Origin: Rhynchosporium graminicola
Lineage: Eukaryota > Ascomycota > Leotiomycetes > Helotiales > Ploettnerulaceae
Assembly (NCBI GenBank): GCA_900074885.1
Contig: FJUW01000007.1
Coordinates: 477,967-541,966, forward strand
Direction of reading: 5' to 3'
DNA length: 64,000 nt
Part shown: positions 34,900-47,112 of the stretch, piece after piece
How positions within the stretch are numbered: the first letter of the stretch is position 1
Layout of the letters: every line of letters starts with the position of its first letter
Program-made: the position numbers and the translations under genes
The notes under the pieces: generated by a model
What the model was told of the DNA's origin: nothing
The model's input: only the letters and a program-made list of their open reading frames with translations
The model's database searches: none

Positions 34900-37001
34900 A
34901 TGGTTACGATCGACGGGACCCAGGGTAGTGGCTACAGCTTATGGCTCATTGTTTTGTTTCTGGGGATCCTTCTAGGTGTTGCATCCTTGATTAATAATGT
35001 CATCTACAACATTTATCAACATCCACTTCATGGTATTCCCGGACCAAAGATTGCGGGCGCGACTTACCTTTACCAGACTTACTACAGTCTCCGTGGTACT
35101 AGTACTTATTACAAAAGGATTCGTGAAATGCATGGTCAATATGGTAAAATCCTCAATCCTGACGGCTCGGTAGCGATGTCAAAAGAGGCAGACTGACACG
35201 AACGACCAGGCCCCGTAATTCGAATTACTCCAGACGAAGTCCATCTGAGCGATACTGATAACTATGAGATTATCAATTGTGTGGGCTCAAAGTTTGCAAA
35301 GTCAACTCAATTCTACGATGGCTTCACAATCGGGTACTCCACTTTCAGCTGCGGGCCAAATGACATTCATCGCATCCGCCGAGGGATGCTGGAACCATTT
35401 TTCTCACGTCGGAACGTCATGAGTCTGGAATGCATTGTTCAAGAGAGGGCACTGAAGCTTTCAGATCTTATTAAAACGAAATTTGCCAGGAAGGAAGCCG
35501 TTGATTTGAATCATGCTTTTCGCTCAGTCTGCGTGGATGTAATCGCGGATTTGGCATTTGGGTCTTGCTATGATCTCATGGATAAGAATGATTTGGGTGC
35601 TGAATTTTTTGAAATGGTCAGAGGTATTGGTCCTTGTTTGGTATGTCCCTTCAGTCTTTGAAATGTTTGTTTTCTGTCCGATACCCTCACAACTTTGGCG
35701 AACGTTTTTGATATTTTTCGCACTTGAATTGCAATTACGGGTAGCATTAACTAACTCAGGGTATCAGTGGATTTTTCAACAATGGCCTGTGCTAGCGAAG
35801 ATTGTTGTTGCTCTTCCTCCATCTATTGTGAAACGCCTCAACGGTCCTCTAAAGCAGATGATGAATTTGCGCGAGGTACGTAATTTCAACAATCATATAA
35901 CATTTGCCGCCATCAAGTGCTAAAATGGTAAATAGCACTGCCGAGTACAAGTTCGCACAGTAAAGGCCAATATGGAGTCTGGTAAAAAGCTCGATAAGCC
36001 TTCGATATTTCCAGCACTACTAGCGCCACCACCTGGCATTCCAGTTCCAACTGTAGAGGAAATCAAAGATGAAGCACTCGCCGTGCTCGCTGCTGCCGCA
36101 GATACCACGGGGAATGCTATGACTGTCTCTGCATATAATGTGGTTAGCAATCCTGAGATCTACAAACGAGTGTGCGCCGAGCTCCAAGCTGCGTTTCCAA
36201 ACGCGGATGATATACTGGACTGTACGTGCTTTGGACAACCATACTCATCTCTCTCAATATGGATTATGCTAAAACTTCCTCCACGCAGATGCTATTTTGG
36301 AAAAGTTACCCTATCTGGTTTGTTCATGGCCTCCCATCCAAGTGCTTCGAATACTTACAATGTTATCACATAGACTGGCATCATAAAAGAAGGACTCCGG
36401 TAAGTCAAACCCTCTTTGTACTCCCAAAAAAGTCCACTAACAAAGACATAGCCTATCCTTCGGAGTTCCTGGTCGGCTAGCTCGTATCGTCCCTGCAGGA
36501 GGTGCGACTTTCAATGGATACTTCCTCCCAGGCGGGGTAAGATCTCTCGACAACTTAATCTCAATATCGTGCTGACGACACGAAAACCTCACAGTCTTTC
36601 GTCTCAATGTCATCATGGATGCAACACCAAGACGAACTATACTTTCTCAACGCCCTGAAATTCGACCCTACCCGCTGGCTAGATCCTGTCGAAGCTCGCC
36701 GTATTGACAAGGCGTTTGTACCTTTTGGAAAGGGAAGCCGTGGTTGCATTGGAATCAAGTACGTTTTCCCCCTGATATTCTTCTTCTTAAAAATGGTTGA
36801 CGTGTATCTTTTGTAAATAGTCTTGCATACTGCGAACTCTACGTCAGTCTCGGAACGATGTTCAGACGATACGAAAATTTGCTTTCGAACCATTTGACGG
36901 AAGAAGATTGGGAGTATGATGATTACTTCAGTGGGTATCCGAGACCAGGGGCGACTAAATTTCATGTCACGGCTGGTGACGATACTAAGAGGGAGAGGTA
37001 A
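34900..37001 (+). CDS. Cytochrome P450 monooxygenase, nine exons
   Basis: Exons: 34900-35143, 35210-35640, 35768-35875, 35936-36221, 36289-36317, 36374-36399, 36452-36536, 36595-36758 and 36821-37001. All phases agree and give 517 residues. It has an N-terminal membrane anchor (about residues 13-33) and the hinge HPLHGIPGPK. The I-helix reads AAAADTTGNA. The K-helix KEGLR is the ExxR motif, on a 26-base exon. FDPTRW is the PERF region. The haem loop FGKGSRGCIG carries the proximal Cys. All key residues are present, so the enzyme should be active at the ER. The substrate is unknown; fungal P450s of this group I type act in secondary metabolism or detoxification. The neighbouring methyltransferase and hydrolase are decayed, so no intact cluster is evident. 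Confidence 0.88.
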
Positions 37002-38419
37002 ACTGTAGGGAAGGGCCAGGCAAAAACTTCTTCGGGAAATGCGAAATAGCTATATACACGTCGGACGTAGCAATTCGTGGCAATACCATCAAAATTTTGT
37101 TAGAAAATTAACCTTATCAACCAAAAACAAATTCGTCCAACTTTTTGATGACTCTGGAAGTCTGAAAAGACGAGCTTCTCTACGGAATCTCAACTCTCCT
37201 CGCCTTTTCGAAGGACGTAAGGACGTGCTAAAAACAGGCTATCTACAACCTATTCCTATAAAGATTCCCCTTCTTATATACATTCAAAAACTAGCCTTAC
37301 AAAAGTAATATAAGGATACTTACGTGGCTGTCTTGAACCACCGTTCTCGGTCACCAAGTCCCTCTATATATGCTAAAAATCCACTACGTATTTCTCATAT
37401 AAAATGAACAGGTACTCGAAGCCTTCTCCCTCCTCAGATGCAAGAAACCAAACGCAAGTCAAAAGCTCTCCTAAATCTAGAAAAGAAAAAGCAGGGACTA
37501 GAACCCAATTCTCGAGTGAGGGGAGTCGCATAAGCGACTCGGCGCGTGCCAGAACTTCTGCGCATGCGCAAACTGAATTGCGAATGAGAAGTACCATGAT
37601 ATACGTATATTGGATACTTATCCTCCAGTCTCAGGATCTATGTAGTCCAGAGTTTTCTGGCAAACCTGTACCTGGTCCATGGCTGTTAGATTTCCACCCG
37701 CGCGAATACACAGATTCCCGAAATCCGAAGAATCCAACGCACGCATCTCCGACGCAAAACCGTGGTTCTCAAGAAAAACGCTATATGACGAGGGAACGAA
37801 ATATCACAGGCCAGCAGCGAGGTCCGAGAATCAACAACCAAGAACTTTTCCGGCGTACTGTGATGTATCGCTAAGATCAGAGAACTGTATCACAAGAGTA
37901 GTGAGAAATAATAGATAATAATAAATGAACCTCACCACACAGCCAAGATCATAATGGCTGGTTTCATATGATATTCATGTGATGCCACGTACGCCGGGTC
38001 TACGTGCGTGTTATCGGAATGAATCAGATCAGTGGCTAGGATAGTCCGTCCGCTGAAAGAGAATACGCACGTGTGGTATCGTGTGCGTCGATGAAGAAAG
38101 ACATTTGGACGGGATGAAAGATGTCGTTGTATCTGTAGTTCCATGATTTCGTCTGGACGCATGATGAAGTGATGTGACATGGTGTTGTCAACATTGGGTA
38201 TAGAAGACGAACCTGCCGTGATTTTTCGAGATGGTAAACAAACCTTGGAAGTTAAGCGAGCATGAGGATCCACTTCCATCATCTGAGCAAGAATAGGTAC
38301 TAGGAAGGTTTCAATTCTCGAGCGAACTGAAGTGCCTAGATAGAGCAAAAAGGGGGGATTTAACTTCCACAAACGCTCCTGATTTTTCCCCCTCCTTTTC
38401 CAATATTCATAAACCCATT
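37002..38419. other. Intergenic, nothing recognised
   Basis: A slightly AT-richer stretch between convergent genes. The 156-codon frame at 37404-37874 is low-complexity Ser/Arg-rich in its first part and has no domain features; a 172-codon minus frame (37932-38450) overlaps the synthetase end and is likewise unsupported. Confidence 0.4.
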
Positions 38420-40387
38420 TCATTTCTCGCTGTAATCCCCCTTCGCCCACATCCGCAACACATTCTTCTTCAGTTTCCCGGTACTCGTCTTCGGCAATTC
38501 CTGCACGACCTCGACCTCTCTCGGAACCATGAACTTACTTATAGCGCTCTCGTGCTTAGCCCACTCGATCAGATCCTCGCCTTTCATGCTCTTGCCTTCT
38601 TGGACCGTGATGAAAGCCTTAGGACGTTCGCCCCAGTGTGAGTCAGCGACTGAAACGACGCCTGCTTCGAGGACGTCGGGGTGTTGCACTAACATGGCTT
38701 CGAGAGCTACAGAGGAGATGTTCTCGCCACCTAGAAGCATTCGCCGTCAGTAAAGTAAACAAGACGAATGTTCGAGCACCTGATATGGGGGAAGCGAAAC
38801 AGGAACTATCTCACCAGAGATGATAATATCCTTCGCCCGATCCAAAATCTGAGCACTCCCATCCGTATGCCATACCGCAAGATCGCCACTGTGCAGCCCG
38901 CCCCCCGCAAACAATTTCCTCGTCGCCTCCTCATCCTTCAAATACTCCTTCGCGCAGATATTGCCAAAGAAGATGATCTCTCCGATCTCCTTCCCATCTT
39001 TCGCTACATCAGTGAGAACACCTTCTGGTTGTTCGGTTTTGACGATGCGGATGGGAAGGCCGGTTATGAAGCCGTGACCTTGACGAGCCATGCGGGAGTA
39101 TTTTTCCTTGATGGGGAGGTTCTCCCAGATGGGCATGTGGTATCCTTTTGTTATGGGACCGTAGGTTTCTGTTAGGCCGTAGACGTGGACGGGAATTAGG
39201 TTCAGATTCGTCATTTGCTCGAACAAGTGCGCTGTAGGTGGTGACGCAGCGACCGTAACACGAACTGGATTCTCGAGTTTTACGGCTTCTTTGGAAGCAC
39301 AGAGGAGGGTGTTGACTGTGGGCGCGGCGTTGAAATGTGTGATTTTTTCTTCTTTGAGGAGTTTCCAAATTAGACGGTAGTCGATTTTGCGGAGGCAGAA
39401 ATGGGTGCCTCGTACGGCGGTTATGGACCAGGGGAATGTCCAGCCCATTGCGTGAAACATAGGTAATGTCCAGAGATATCCGCAGCGTCCGGAATGGTAG
39501 TTAAGTCCACTTTCGATGATATTCCCTACAGCTGCCAAATATGCACCGCGGTGCGTATATATCACACCCTTTGGCTTCGCCGTTGTTCCACTGGTAAATG
39601 GGATAGCGATCGTGGCATTCTCATCGTCAGCTTGAGCTTTGAGACCAGCCCATCCATGCTTTCCTAACTCAATATCATACTTCAATCCCTCGAGCACGGC
39701 TTCGTCAAAAGGTCCAGAAAGTTGACCTTCTGTGGCATCGCTGTCGGTGTCGATTATAAATGGAATATTGGGGTATTTAGAGCGGAAGTCTGAGAGTAGA
39801 GGGAGATATTCTTTGTCAACAATTATACTGTCTACTTCACCGAAATTAAAGATGTAGGTGATGTCGTCCATTTTGAGACGGTAGTTTACTGCTACATTTA
39901 TGCCTGTATTTTCATTAATATCGTCTCACTCATTTTCAAACATCTATGTTCCAAATTTTCAAGATTTCTCATGATCTGGGAATTCGCTTCCGGTGAAGGG
40001 GAACACCTCATAATTGAGAGATATGAAAAACTCACCACCAGCCGCCGCAATCCCAAAAATGCTCTCCAAGAAAGCCGGCGTATTCGGCGCAAGAATCCCC
40101 ACCCTCTTAAACCCATGCTTCACCAAAAAGTACGCCAATCCTCTCGCACGGTCCGCAAACTCCGCATAATTCCTCCGCAAGGTCTTCCCATTTGCTGTGA
40201 CGTGGAAGATGGCTTCTGCGTCAGGCTCGATCTCAGCTGCTCGTGGCAGGAAGAAGGTTGGCGAGAGGGTGTGGGTGTGGGGTTCTTTTGGAGGAATGGG
40301 GGCATTTGATGAGGGGACTGTAGGGGAGGATGAAGAGGGGGGGAGGTGGGATGTTAGAGATTGGAGGCGGGTTCGGGGGGAGGACAT
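38420..40387 (-). CDS. AMP-forming acyl-CoA synthetase (ANL superfamily)
   Basis: Exons 40387-40036, 39903-38815 and 38730-38420 join in phase to give 583 residues. ANL core motifs are present in order: TSGTTAKPKG (A3, nucleotide loop), YGLTETYG (A5), HSGDLAVWHTDG (A7), DRAKDIIISGGENI (A8, hinge) and PKTSTGKLKK (A10, catalytic Lys). The family activates a carboxylic acid with ATP and transfers it to CoA. The sequence pattern (LWTLPMFHAMGW, ENISSVALE) is that of short- to medium-chain acyl or aryl acid synthetases. There is no SKL-type peroxisomal signal; the C-terminus is YSEK. The N-terminus is Ser/Pro-rich. It is convergent with the P450, so co-regulation is not implied. Confidence 0.87.
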
Positions 40388-42233
40388 GTTGAGTTTTGGC
40401 GTGATTATTTGTAGTTGTGCGAAGAGCTGTGACCTTTGGTGCGTATGGCTTTCGTGGTGTGAGTGATGTAGGTATAGGTATGATGGTTGAACCCGGCTCC
40501 CAGTCGATATTGTTTACTACGATCGCTCAGATTGGCGAAAAACTCCAAGTTTGTTGTACTTTCGTACTGTATTAAACTCGTACGTATCCACTCGTCTCCA
40601 AGCTCCTCGAAGCCGTTGCAAAGGCCGACCACGAAAACTATCTTTCAGAACTGACGGAGATATCCAAATCGTAGTCCGAAACCCAGGATATATATATATC
40701 AGAGGATATGACAGCAGAACGTCCGGACAGTAGCGCAATAAAAATAGCTGAGAAAGTCTACAACAGAGGATCAATCTCCATACTTAAAGCGCAGTTGTTG
40801 GTTGAGCTCAGTCAAGCCAGCCTTGGTGAGATCTTTAGGAGAGCTAACCGTGCACGACTGACCTAGCTCGCTCGGTGTGGGGTAAGTAAGGTAGAAGGGA
40901 GAACGGATCACTTCCGCCCAAAATCCTGGAGTGCCAAGAGCCTTCTAGATGAATATACTTCGAGGCAGACCTATCTTTTTTGTAGAGAAGTTCGTTGTGC
41001 CTTCTAAATACCTTGACAATAATGGTCAAATCCAATACAATTCCAGTTAGAGCTCCTGTTCAATAACTCTTCGCCATTCATTCTTTCATGTGATTGCACA
41101 TCAAAAGGTTAGAGAAGTACAGTTTTACTACAGCATATGTATTCATTTCCCGTGCCGCTTTTCCTCTCCTAAACGTCATCCGAGGTCTTCCGGGAAAAGG
41201 GATGCGGTCTCGGCTTGTCCCTTGCCGACAAGGTCGATTGGCTAAGGGTGTGATTGGATGCTCGAGTCGCTCGCACTGGAGATCAACATTGTGCTGCGGG
41301 AGGCGAGGCTGAGATATTGATGAATGTGACAATGTCATAGGAGAACGCAGGCTGGAAGGAAGCGATGAGATAAGAAGAGACGACTGAGAGTATGTACCCC
41401 TTGTTCCGAAAGAGGAACTGATGATAAGAGTAAGGACGTGATTGGGCAAACTACGGCAGGGAAATGAAATACTTTTTTTTTTGGATAGGACTCGACTGTT
41501 TAAGCATGGAAAGCTCGTGATGTATCGTGTCAGAGATATATTTCTAAAGCGTGTGCTGTTTGGATAGATTCGTAAGGGATAGTCGGATACACGCCCTAGT
41601 CCTGATGCAGTTCCCAAGAATTCGGTCGTATGAATATCCGCAGCTGTTTGGAACGGCAAGTATACCTCTGTCTTCACAATGGCAACCAATTATCGTACAG
41701 GAGTCTGTCCAGCATTCTTGCCATCTTCAGTCCCCCCAAGGTATCTCAGAGACTCAAGTTTAACAGGGAACGAGACTGCTATCTGTGGTTAGAGCAACCA
41801 TAGTATACTCGATTTAGGTTATATCACTGTTGAAAGAAGCCGGAGATATTCTTAATTTTTGGATTTCATTTCCTTAGGGGCAGCATGCAAATGCGGAAGG
41901 CTTATACACAGAAGCAGGCCCACATCACTTCCAGTTCAATAAGCAACCTCCCATAGCCCAGAATAGCACCCTCTCATGCACAGGGTATGGCTGTGTTGAA
42001 AGTAACTAGAGCCTTGGGATCCCCTTCCCTCCCAATCCAGGAGAATCAGTTAAGTCGAGAGAACAAGGCATTGAATTGTGTTTGTGGTGGAGACTTTGCG
42101 GATTTTGGAGATTCGCATGAGCACCATGCAGAAAAAATGACAAAGAGACGAAACAAGTGAACAAGCCAGCCCGACCGACCAAATTCCCAACCATCCAGAC
42201 GTAATCGCGAAACAATCAACTCCGTGGTGTCGT
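40388..42233. other. Intergenic between acyl-CoA synthetase and uL13
   Basis: No gene is supported. A 203-codon frame at 41078-41689 (minus) is Ser/Arg/Pro-rich and open by chance as far as I can judge; an A-type run of nine T residues lies near 41472. The last few hundred bases are likely uL13 3' UTR. Confidence 0.4.
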
Positions 42234-43217
42234 CTAGTAGCCGAACTCAGCCAGCTGCTTCTTGGTCTTGTCGTCAACCTTGGCGCTCTTTTGGGCGTCA
42301 GAGAGTTGTCTACGTGCGGCCTTCTTGCGTTGGTAGTATGCAGCTCCCTTAACCTTCCGTCTCTCCTCAAGTCTGCAGCTTTGTCAGTTCCAATCCTCCA
42401 ATTCAAATATTCCGGCATGACTGACCTCGCAACAACATCCTGGTACTTCCATCCAACCTCGTGGCTCAATCTGCCTACAGTGCAGTACTTGCGTCCAGGC
42501 TTCAGTCTCAGGACTCTCAGAGCTTGTGGGACCACAACACGCTTGACTTTGTCGTATGGTGGTGGGACACCCTCGAAGACCTTTAGTCTCTCCATAGCAG
42601 CAGCACCACGGGCAGTCTTGTGGGGAATCATGCCACGGACGGTCTTGTAGAAGATTCTTGAGGGAGCGCGGAAATGGAAAGGACCTGCTGTGAATTAGAC
42701 ATTGCCATTGCGCTGGGCTCGCCCGGCTCTTGGCCTTGCGGCTGTCATCACGTACCTCCTCGGGTTGGGTTATATCTGGTCATCTTTCGGAGGTAGGCGT
42801 GGTACTTTACTGTTGAGCAAGCAAAATCAGTCAAAATTCCTCGGAAATCGTATATGCGCCTCAATCTCCTCTCCATCTCCTCCTAAAGCTAAACTGCGCC
42901 AGGGAATTGGTATGGACGTACGCTTCGCACGGAAGAACTCTCCGGAGATGTTCAAGGCCTCGCAACGCACAACAACGATCTTCTGGCCGTTGAGCAATTG
43001 CTTAGCCACTGTGCTGGCCAGCCGACCAAGGAGATGACCCTTGCCATCGATAGTGATCTATTGTAAATCACACAATTAGCCCTCTGATCTCCAATCGGTT
43101 CCAATCTCCCGAGGATCCAAGCACCAGCAGGAAGAAGCGCCATCTTCCGACAACATTGTTGAAGTCGCGCGAGGTTGCAGCGGCCGGGAGACTTACGACT
43201 TGCTCGAAGGTCGACAT
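42234..43217 (-). CDS. RPL16: 60S ribosomal protein uL13 (L13a; yeast L16)
   Basis: Five exons, 43217-43197, 43057-42922, 42809-42756, 42684-42426 and 42372-42234, give 202 residues, the usual length. The first exon is only 21 bases (MSTFEQV). Then [90 protein letters not shown] and the C-terminal KKQLAEFGY follow the eukaryotic uL13 pattern closely. It is a structural component of the large ribosomal subunit. High intron number near the 5' end is typical of fungal ribosomal protein genes. Confidence 0.95.
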
Positions 43218-43420
43218 TTTTGCCTTACTTCACGGATATGAGCAGACAAATGTCGAAGGGGTTGTCGTATTCCTCAAACCTTCGTGATGGTGAGGAGTGA
43301 TGTCAATTTTGTCGTTGGGTATTCGTTCTCAGAAAGCCGCTCCCAAATCGCTGGATGATGCGAGTGTGAGCTTGCGGTAATGCGCTAGTCTTAGCCGAGC
43401 TCGTGATTTGGGCCCACTAT

Positions 43421-43440
43421 GGTTAGGGCCCACAACCCTA
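43421..43440. promoter_or_regulatory. Telobox-like inverted pair upstream of uL13
   Basis: GGTTAGGG at 43421-43428 faces AACCCTA at 43434-43440, about 205 bases upstream of the uL13 start. TTAGGG-type boxes bound by Tbf1/Teb1-like factors are known in promoters of ribosomal protein genes in several fungi. Here the role is inferred from position only. Confidence 0.4.
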
Positions 43441-43666
43441 CGAAAAGGTGAAAATTCGATATTACCAGATGCAACTTAAATCCGTGATACGATGATTGAT
43501 CTAATTCACTCGTGCAATTATAATTTTAATCATCAAATTATCAATGGGTGGTTGTTGACTTTGTTTGACGAGACGCTGTGAGAGTCCGCTCGAAAAGAAA
43601 AAGCGGCTCGAAGCCTTTGGAGAGCCTCAACCACACCACCGAACAATTCCTGCTTGCAAGTAGCAA

Positions 43667-44218
43667 TTACAAAACTGATGCAGATTTCTGAGCCTGCTTG
43701 TGATCCGGATCTGGAATTGTGTCTGCAATAATGGAAATGGATCTCATGAGCCGCGACATTACGTTTACAACATCATGATCTTTCAGGATCCGATCGTTAT
43801 GTTCTCCGGCAAGAGGGTACTTATATGCCCAGACATCAATGCTCGATATAGTAAGCTCAAGCTCAGGCAGAAGAACTGTGTCCTCATGTCCACTTGATTC
43901 GCCTAGATTAATTTGCAACCCGAGAGCAAGCTGGTAATTCATCCATGATTGGACCAAGTCTCCCTCACAACTTCGAAATGTTAATAACCTCTATCATGGT
44001 ACAAGCGAGAAATCAACAATATGAGTTCAGAGGTGGACTTTCATACCTGAGTAGAACAAACTCAGATTGAATTACGTACCCAGTCCAGTAGTCCATTGAA
44101 CAAAGTCTAAACGCCATGCTCGGTCAAAGCTGGGAAGAATCTGCTTCTCTTCTAATACGAAAGTCCATAATCCAACAACCCGCGCGACCCCAATGCAGAA
44201 TGCTGAACTTAACAACAT
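43667..44218 (-). CDS. Small hypothetical protein, possibly membrane-associated
   Basis: Exons 44218-44080 and 43959-43667, joined by a 120-base GTACGT...AG intron, give 143 residues in one frame. The N-terminus is hydrophobic (LLSSAFCIGVARVVGLW) with an aromatic-rich segment after it (WRLDFVQWTTGL); the rest is mixed, with no known motif. The coding frame continues without stop upstream of the chosen ATG for about 15 codons, so the true gene may be longer. It lies 151 bases downstream of the BAG gene on the same strand. Not recognised; it could be a relic. Confidence 0.38.
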
Positions 44219-44369
44219 GAAAAACACAAACCTCTCGAAGAACAAGCAGGAGAATAATCGTGAGGAAGTTTATCGTTCTACCCCGATGCATGTATCTGAG
44301 GGAAGTGCGAGTGGATAGTGAAGAAAGGCGAGGCTGGAGAGCAGTGATCTCGATCTCAAGTTGCTCAAA

Positions 44370-45515
44370 TTATGATCCTCCCATCTTAGCATCCAACCCA
44401 TTCAAAACCCCCTGCGTCTCCCTAACCAAAGCGCGCCTCTTATCCCTCGCCTCATCATTCCCCTCCACCTCCACCGCATCCAGCTTAAGAAGCACCTCAT
44501 TCATTATCGTCTCACTCAACTTCTTATGTTCGAAATCCTTCTTCTTCGGATCCTCAGGCGGATGAAGCGTGAATTGTACACACAGCGGCAAGATCTTGGT
44601 ATGGAAATGACTCGAGATAGAGTCTAGTTTCTCAATGACGGTTTTTGGGAGGGCTGGGGAGGCCGTTCGGGAGTTGGCTGTGCTGGGGTCGCCAGAGTTG
44701 GGGGAGGGGTTGGCGTCTGCCTTCTTCTTGCTGGCCTTCTTCTTCTTCGAACTACGATTGCGCTTCTTCTTGAAGAGTCCACCTCCTTCTTGGGCACTTG
44801 CGCTGTCCTCGTCGCCCGAATCATCGCTGCCTGTAGCTTCGCCAACTACACATAGGACCTCGCTATTATTCTTCAAGCTGTAGTCTCTGCAGGGCTTGTA
44901 ATCGTCTTTCAATTGCTGGCCTTTGTAGAGCAATTTGATGTTTCGTCCGCTTTTGAGGTCCATCACAGCTGCCGCGCGCTCCCTCACATCTCTGACCTGT
45001 AGCTTTCCATCTCCAATACTGTAGGCGGGAAATTTGACGGGGTAGGTGACGCCTTTGTTCTTGATCAACAAGACATCGTCTTCGGCTTGCATGGAGGGTG
45101 GGGGGCGGCCTTGGGGATCATATGCACGTCCTGGCTGGGCCAGATCCTGGGATGTAATGTAGGAGAAGTCTTCATCGGTGACATTAGGAGGATGAGCTCT
45201 ACTTCCAAAGGGCGAGAAGCGGGCATTCGAACCGCCGAAAAAGGAACGGCCCCAGCCGCTCATTGAGACGGCGAAGAGGGTTGAAGTGAGGAGGAGAAGA
45301 GCGCTAGCTAGTTGCGCGGAGGGGGAGACGGTGTCGAGATGCGTGTATTTCGCAACGGTTGAGAGGGTACTCCGGGTGCTTGGAGGAAGGGATTCGTAGG
45401 CGGATTGTAGATGTGTAAGAGAGGTGTTGAGGTAGCTCTGAAGAGAGTCAGGAAGGTGCTGAATGATGGATGTCAGGGTGAGGGTGGCACCGGATGCCAC
45501 TGCTGAGGTAGCCAC
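44370..45515 (-). CDS. BAG-domain co-chaperone with ubiquitin-like domain and membrane segment
   Basis: Single exon, 381 residues. A hydrophobic segment (about residues 68-85, [18 protein letters not shown]) suggests membrane anchoring, as in yeast Snl1. A ubiquitin-like region follows (about 160-230, with [13 protein letters not shown]). Then come an acidic patch, a Lys-rich stretch ([12 protein letters not shown]) and a C-terminal BAG domain (about 290-375, [11 protein letters not shown] ... [12 protein letters not shown] ... [16 protein letters not shown]). BAG proteins bind the Hsp70 ATPase domain and act as nucleotide exchange factors. The combination of UBL plus BAG is the BAG1 arrangement; the membrane segment would place it at the ER or nuclear envelope. 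Confidence 0.85.
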   Translation of the reverse strand: MATSAVASGATLTLTSIIQHLPDSLQSYLNTSLTHLQSAYESLPPSTRSTLSTVAKYTHLDTVSPSAQLASALLLLTSTLFAVSMSGWGRSFFGGSNARFSPFGSRAHPPNVTDEDFSYITSQDLAQPGRAYDPQGRPPPSMQAEDDVLLIKNKGVTYPVKFPAYSIGDGKLQVRDVRERAAAVMDLKSGRNIKLLYKGQQLKDDYKPCRDYSLKNNSEVLCVVGEATGSDDSGDEDSASAQEGGGLFKKKRNRSSKKKKASKKKADANPSPNSGDPSTANSRTASPALPKTVIEKLDSISSHFHTKILPLCVQFTLHPPEDPKKKDFEHKKLSETIMNEVLLKLDAVEVEGNDEARDKRRALVRETQGVLNGLDAKMGGS

Positions 45516-46377
45516 CTTGTCTGAACGTGATGCCTTGCTCGAAGGACTTAGCTGGACAAAATTAAGGTTATTGTAGGGCGTTGCTTATTCGAGTCAGGTG
45601 AGCAAGTCTGGAGATTGAGGGGGCAATTAGTTCTACTGCGAATGTGAAGCTCGAGTCAAGTCTGGGTCGTCCAGTGGGGTGGAGGGTCGGGACAGCTTGT
45701 GAAGATGCAGGTGGTTTACAGTTCTGTCGGTGAAGCGAGCTCGAACTGGAGATAAATTCTGGTGGGGCCAGGGTTCAGTTCAGTTGAGTTGAGTTTATTA
45801 CCTATACTATAAGTATAGTCACGCTGAGCTACTTACAAACACCGATTGATCAGGTCATACTGCTATTGGCAAATCAGATTTTGTTTCTCTGTCTTTGAGC
45901 GTATCACAATAATCTACTACATCTTAGGTCGTGAATGTTTTATACTTGAGTATAAGTACAAGATATGAAGTGTATGCATTTAATCTGCCAGCAAAGCAAA
46001 CGTCCACAACCGCATCCACTGCCATTCGAGAACTCAGGCTCGTCAGGGTCCATCAATTCCACCTTCCCTGGACCTGCAAGAACCATGCTTTGTCATCTTT
46101 AACATCAAATACAGTAATAATGGGATCCCTGTATGGCTCTGGCTTTAATTGCCTCGCTGCGTCATAATCATGATAATCCCGCGGCCCAGAGCTCCAATCC
46201 TTTCACCCCTGTCAAATTTATAGTACATTAGCAATCGATCCAGACGCAGCATCATTCGGAGTCGCCATCCTCCATACCTTACAAACACAACTTTACTAGT
46301 ACAATAGCACAACAGCGGCTGCCCCTCATTCCTCGGCCGTAACCACTACTCCCACCTTCCGACTTATCAATATCAAG
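45516..46377. promoter_or_regulatory. Divergent intergenic region between BAG and glutaredoxin genes
   Basis: An 862-base gap with promoters for both genes. A GTTGAGTTGAGTT microrepeat lies near 45780. No specific site is assigned. Confidence 0.4.
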
Positions 46378-46910
<533 letters not shown>

Positions 46911-47112
46911 GCCGGGAAATTACAATGGGGAAGAGACATTTCGGAAGACTGACGATGTCCTGAACTTCAGTCGAGGACTAGCTAGTCAGCTTTAAACGCG
47001 AATAGAGATTATGGACGAACGAATACATATCAATTGGCTATCGTACAAGACTCTATTTACATTGCACTGTGCACAGTCGTATACATTTCCATCCCGTATA
47101 CATATCCATCCT

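Noticed and set aside
35143..36820. Stops between P450 segments as evidence of a pseudogene
   Set aside because: All eight interruptions have usable GT and AG sites and the joined phases give one 517-residue frame with all P450 motifs.
37490..37570. GC-rich palindrome-bearing stretch that looked like a tRNA
   Set aside because: No T-loop consensus and no acceptor stem pairing could be found.
37404..37874. 156-codon frame between P450 and acyl-CoA synthetase
   Set aside because: Low-complexity Ser/Lys/Arg stretch, no homology recognised, and it starts in sequence that looks intergenic.
41078..41689. 203-codon open frame on the minus strand
   Set aside because: Ser/Arg-rich composition without domain, no splice partners and no promoter or leader features; it is probably open by chance.
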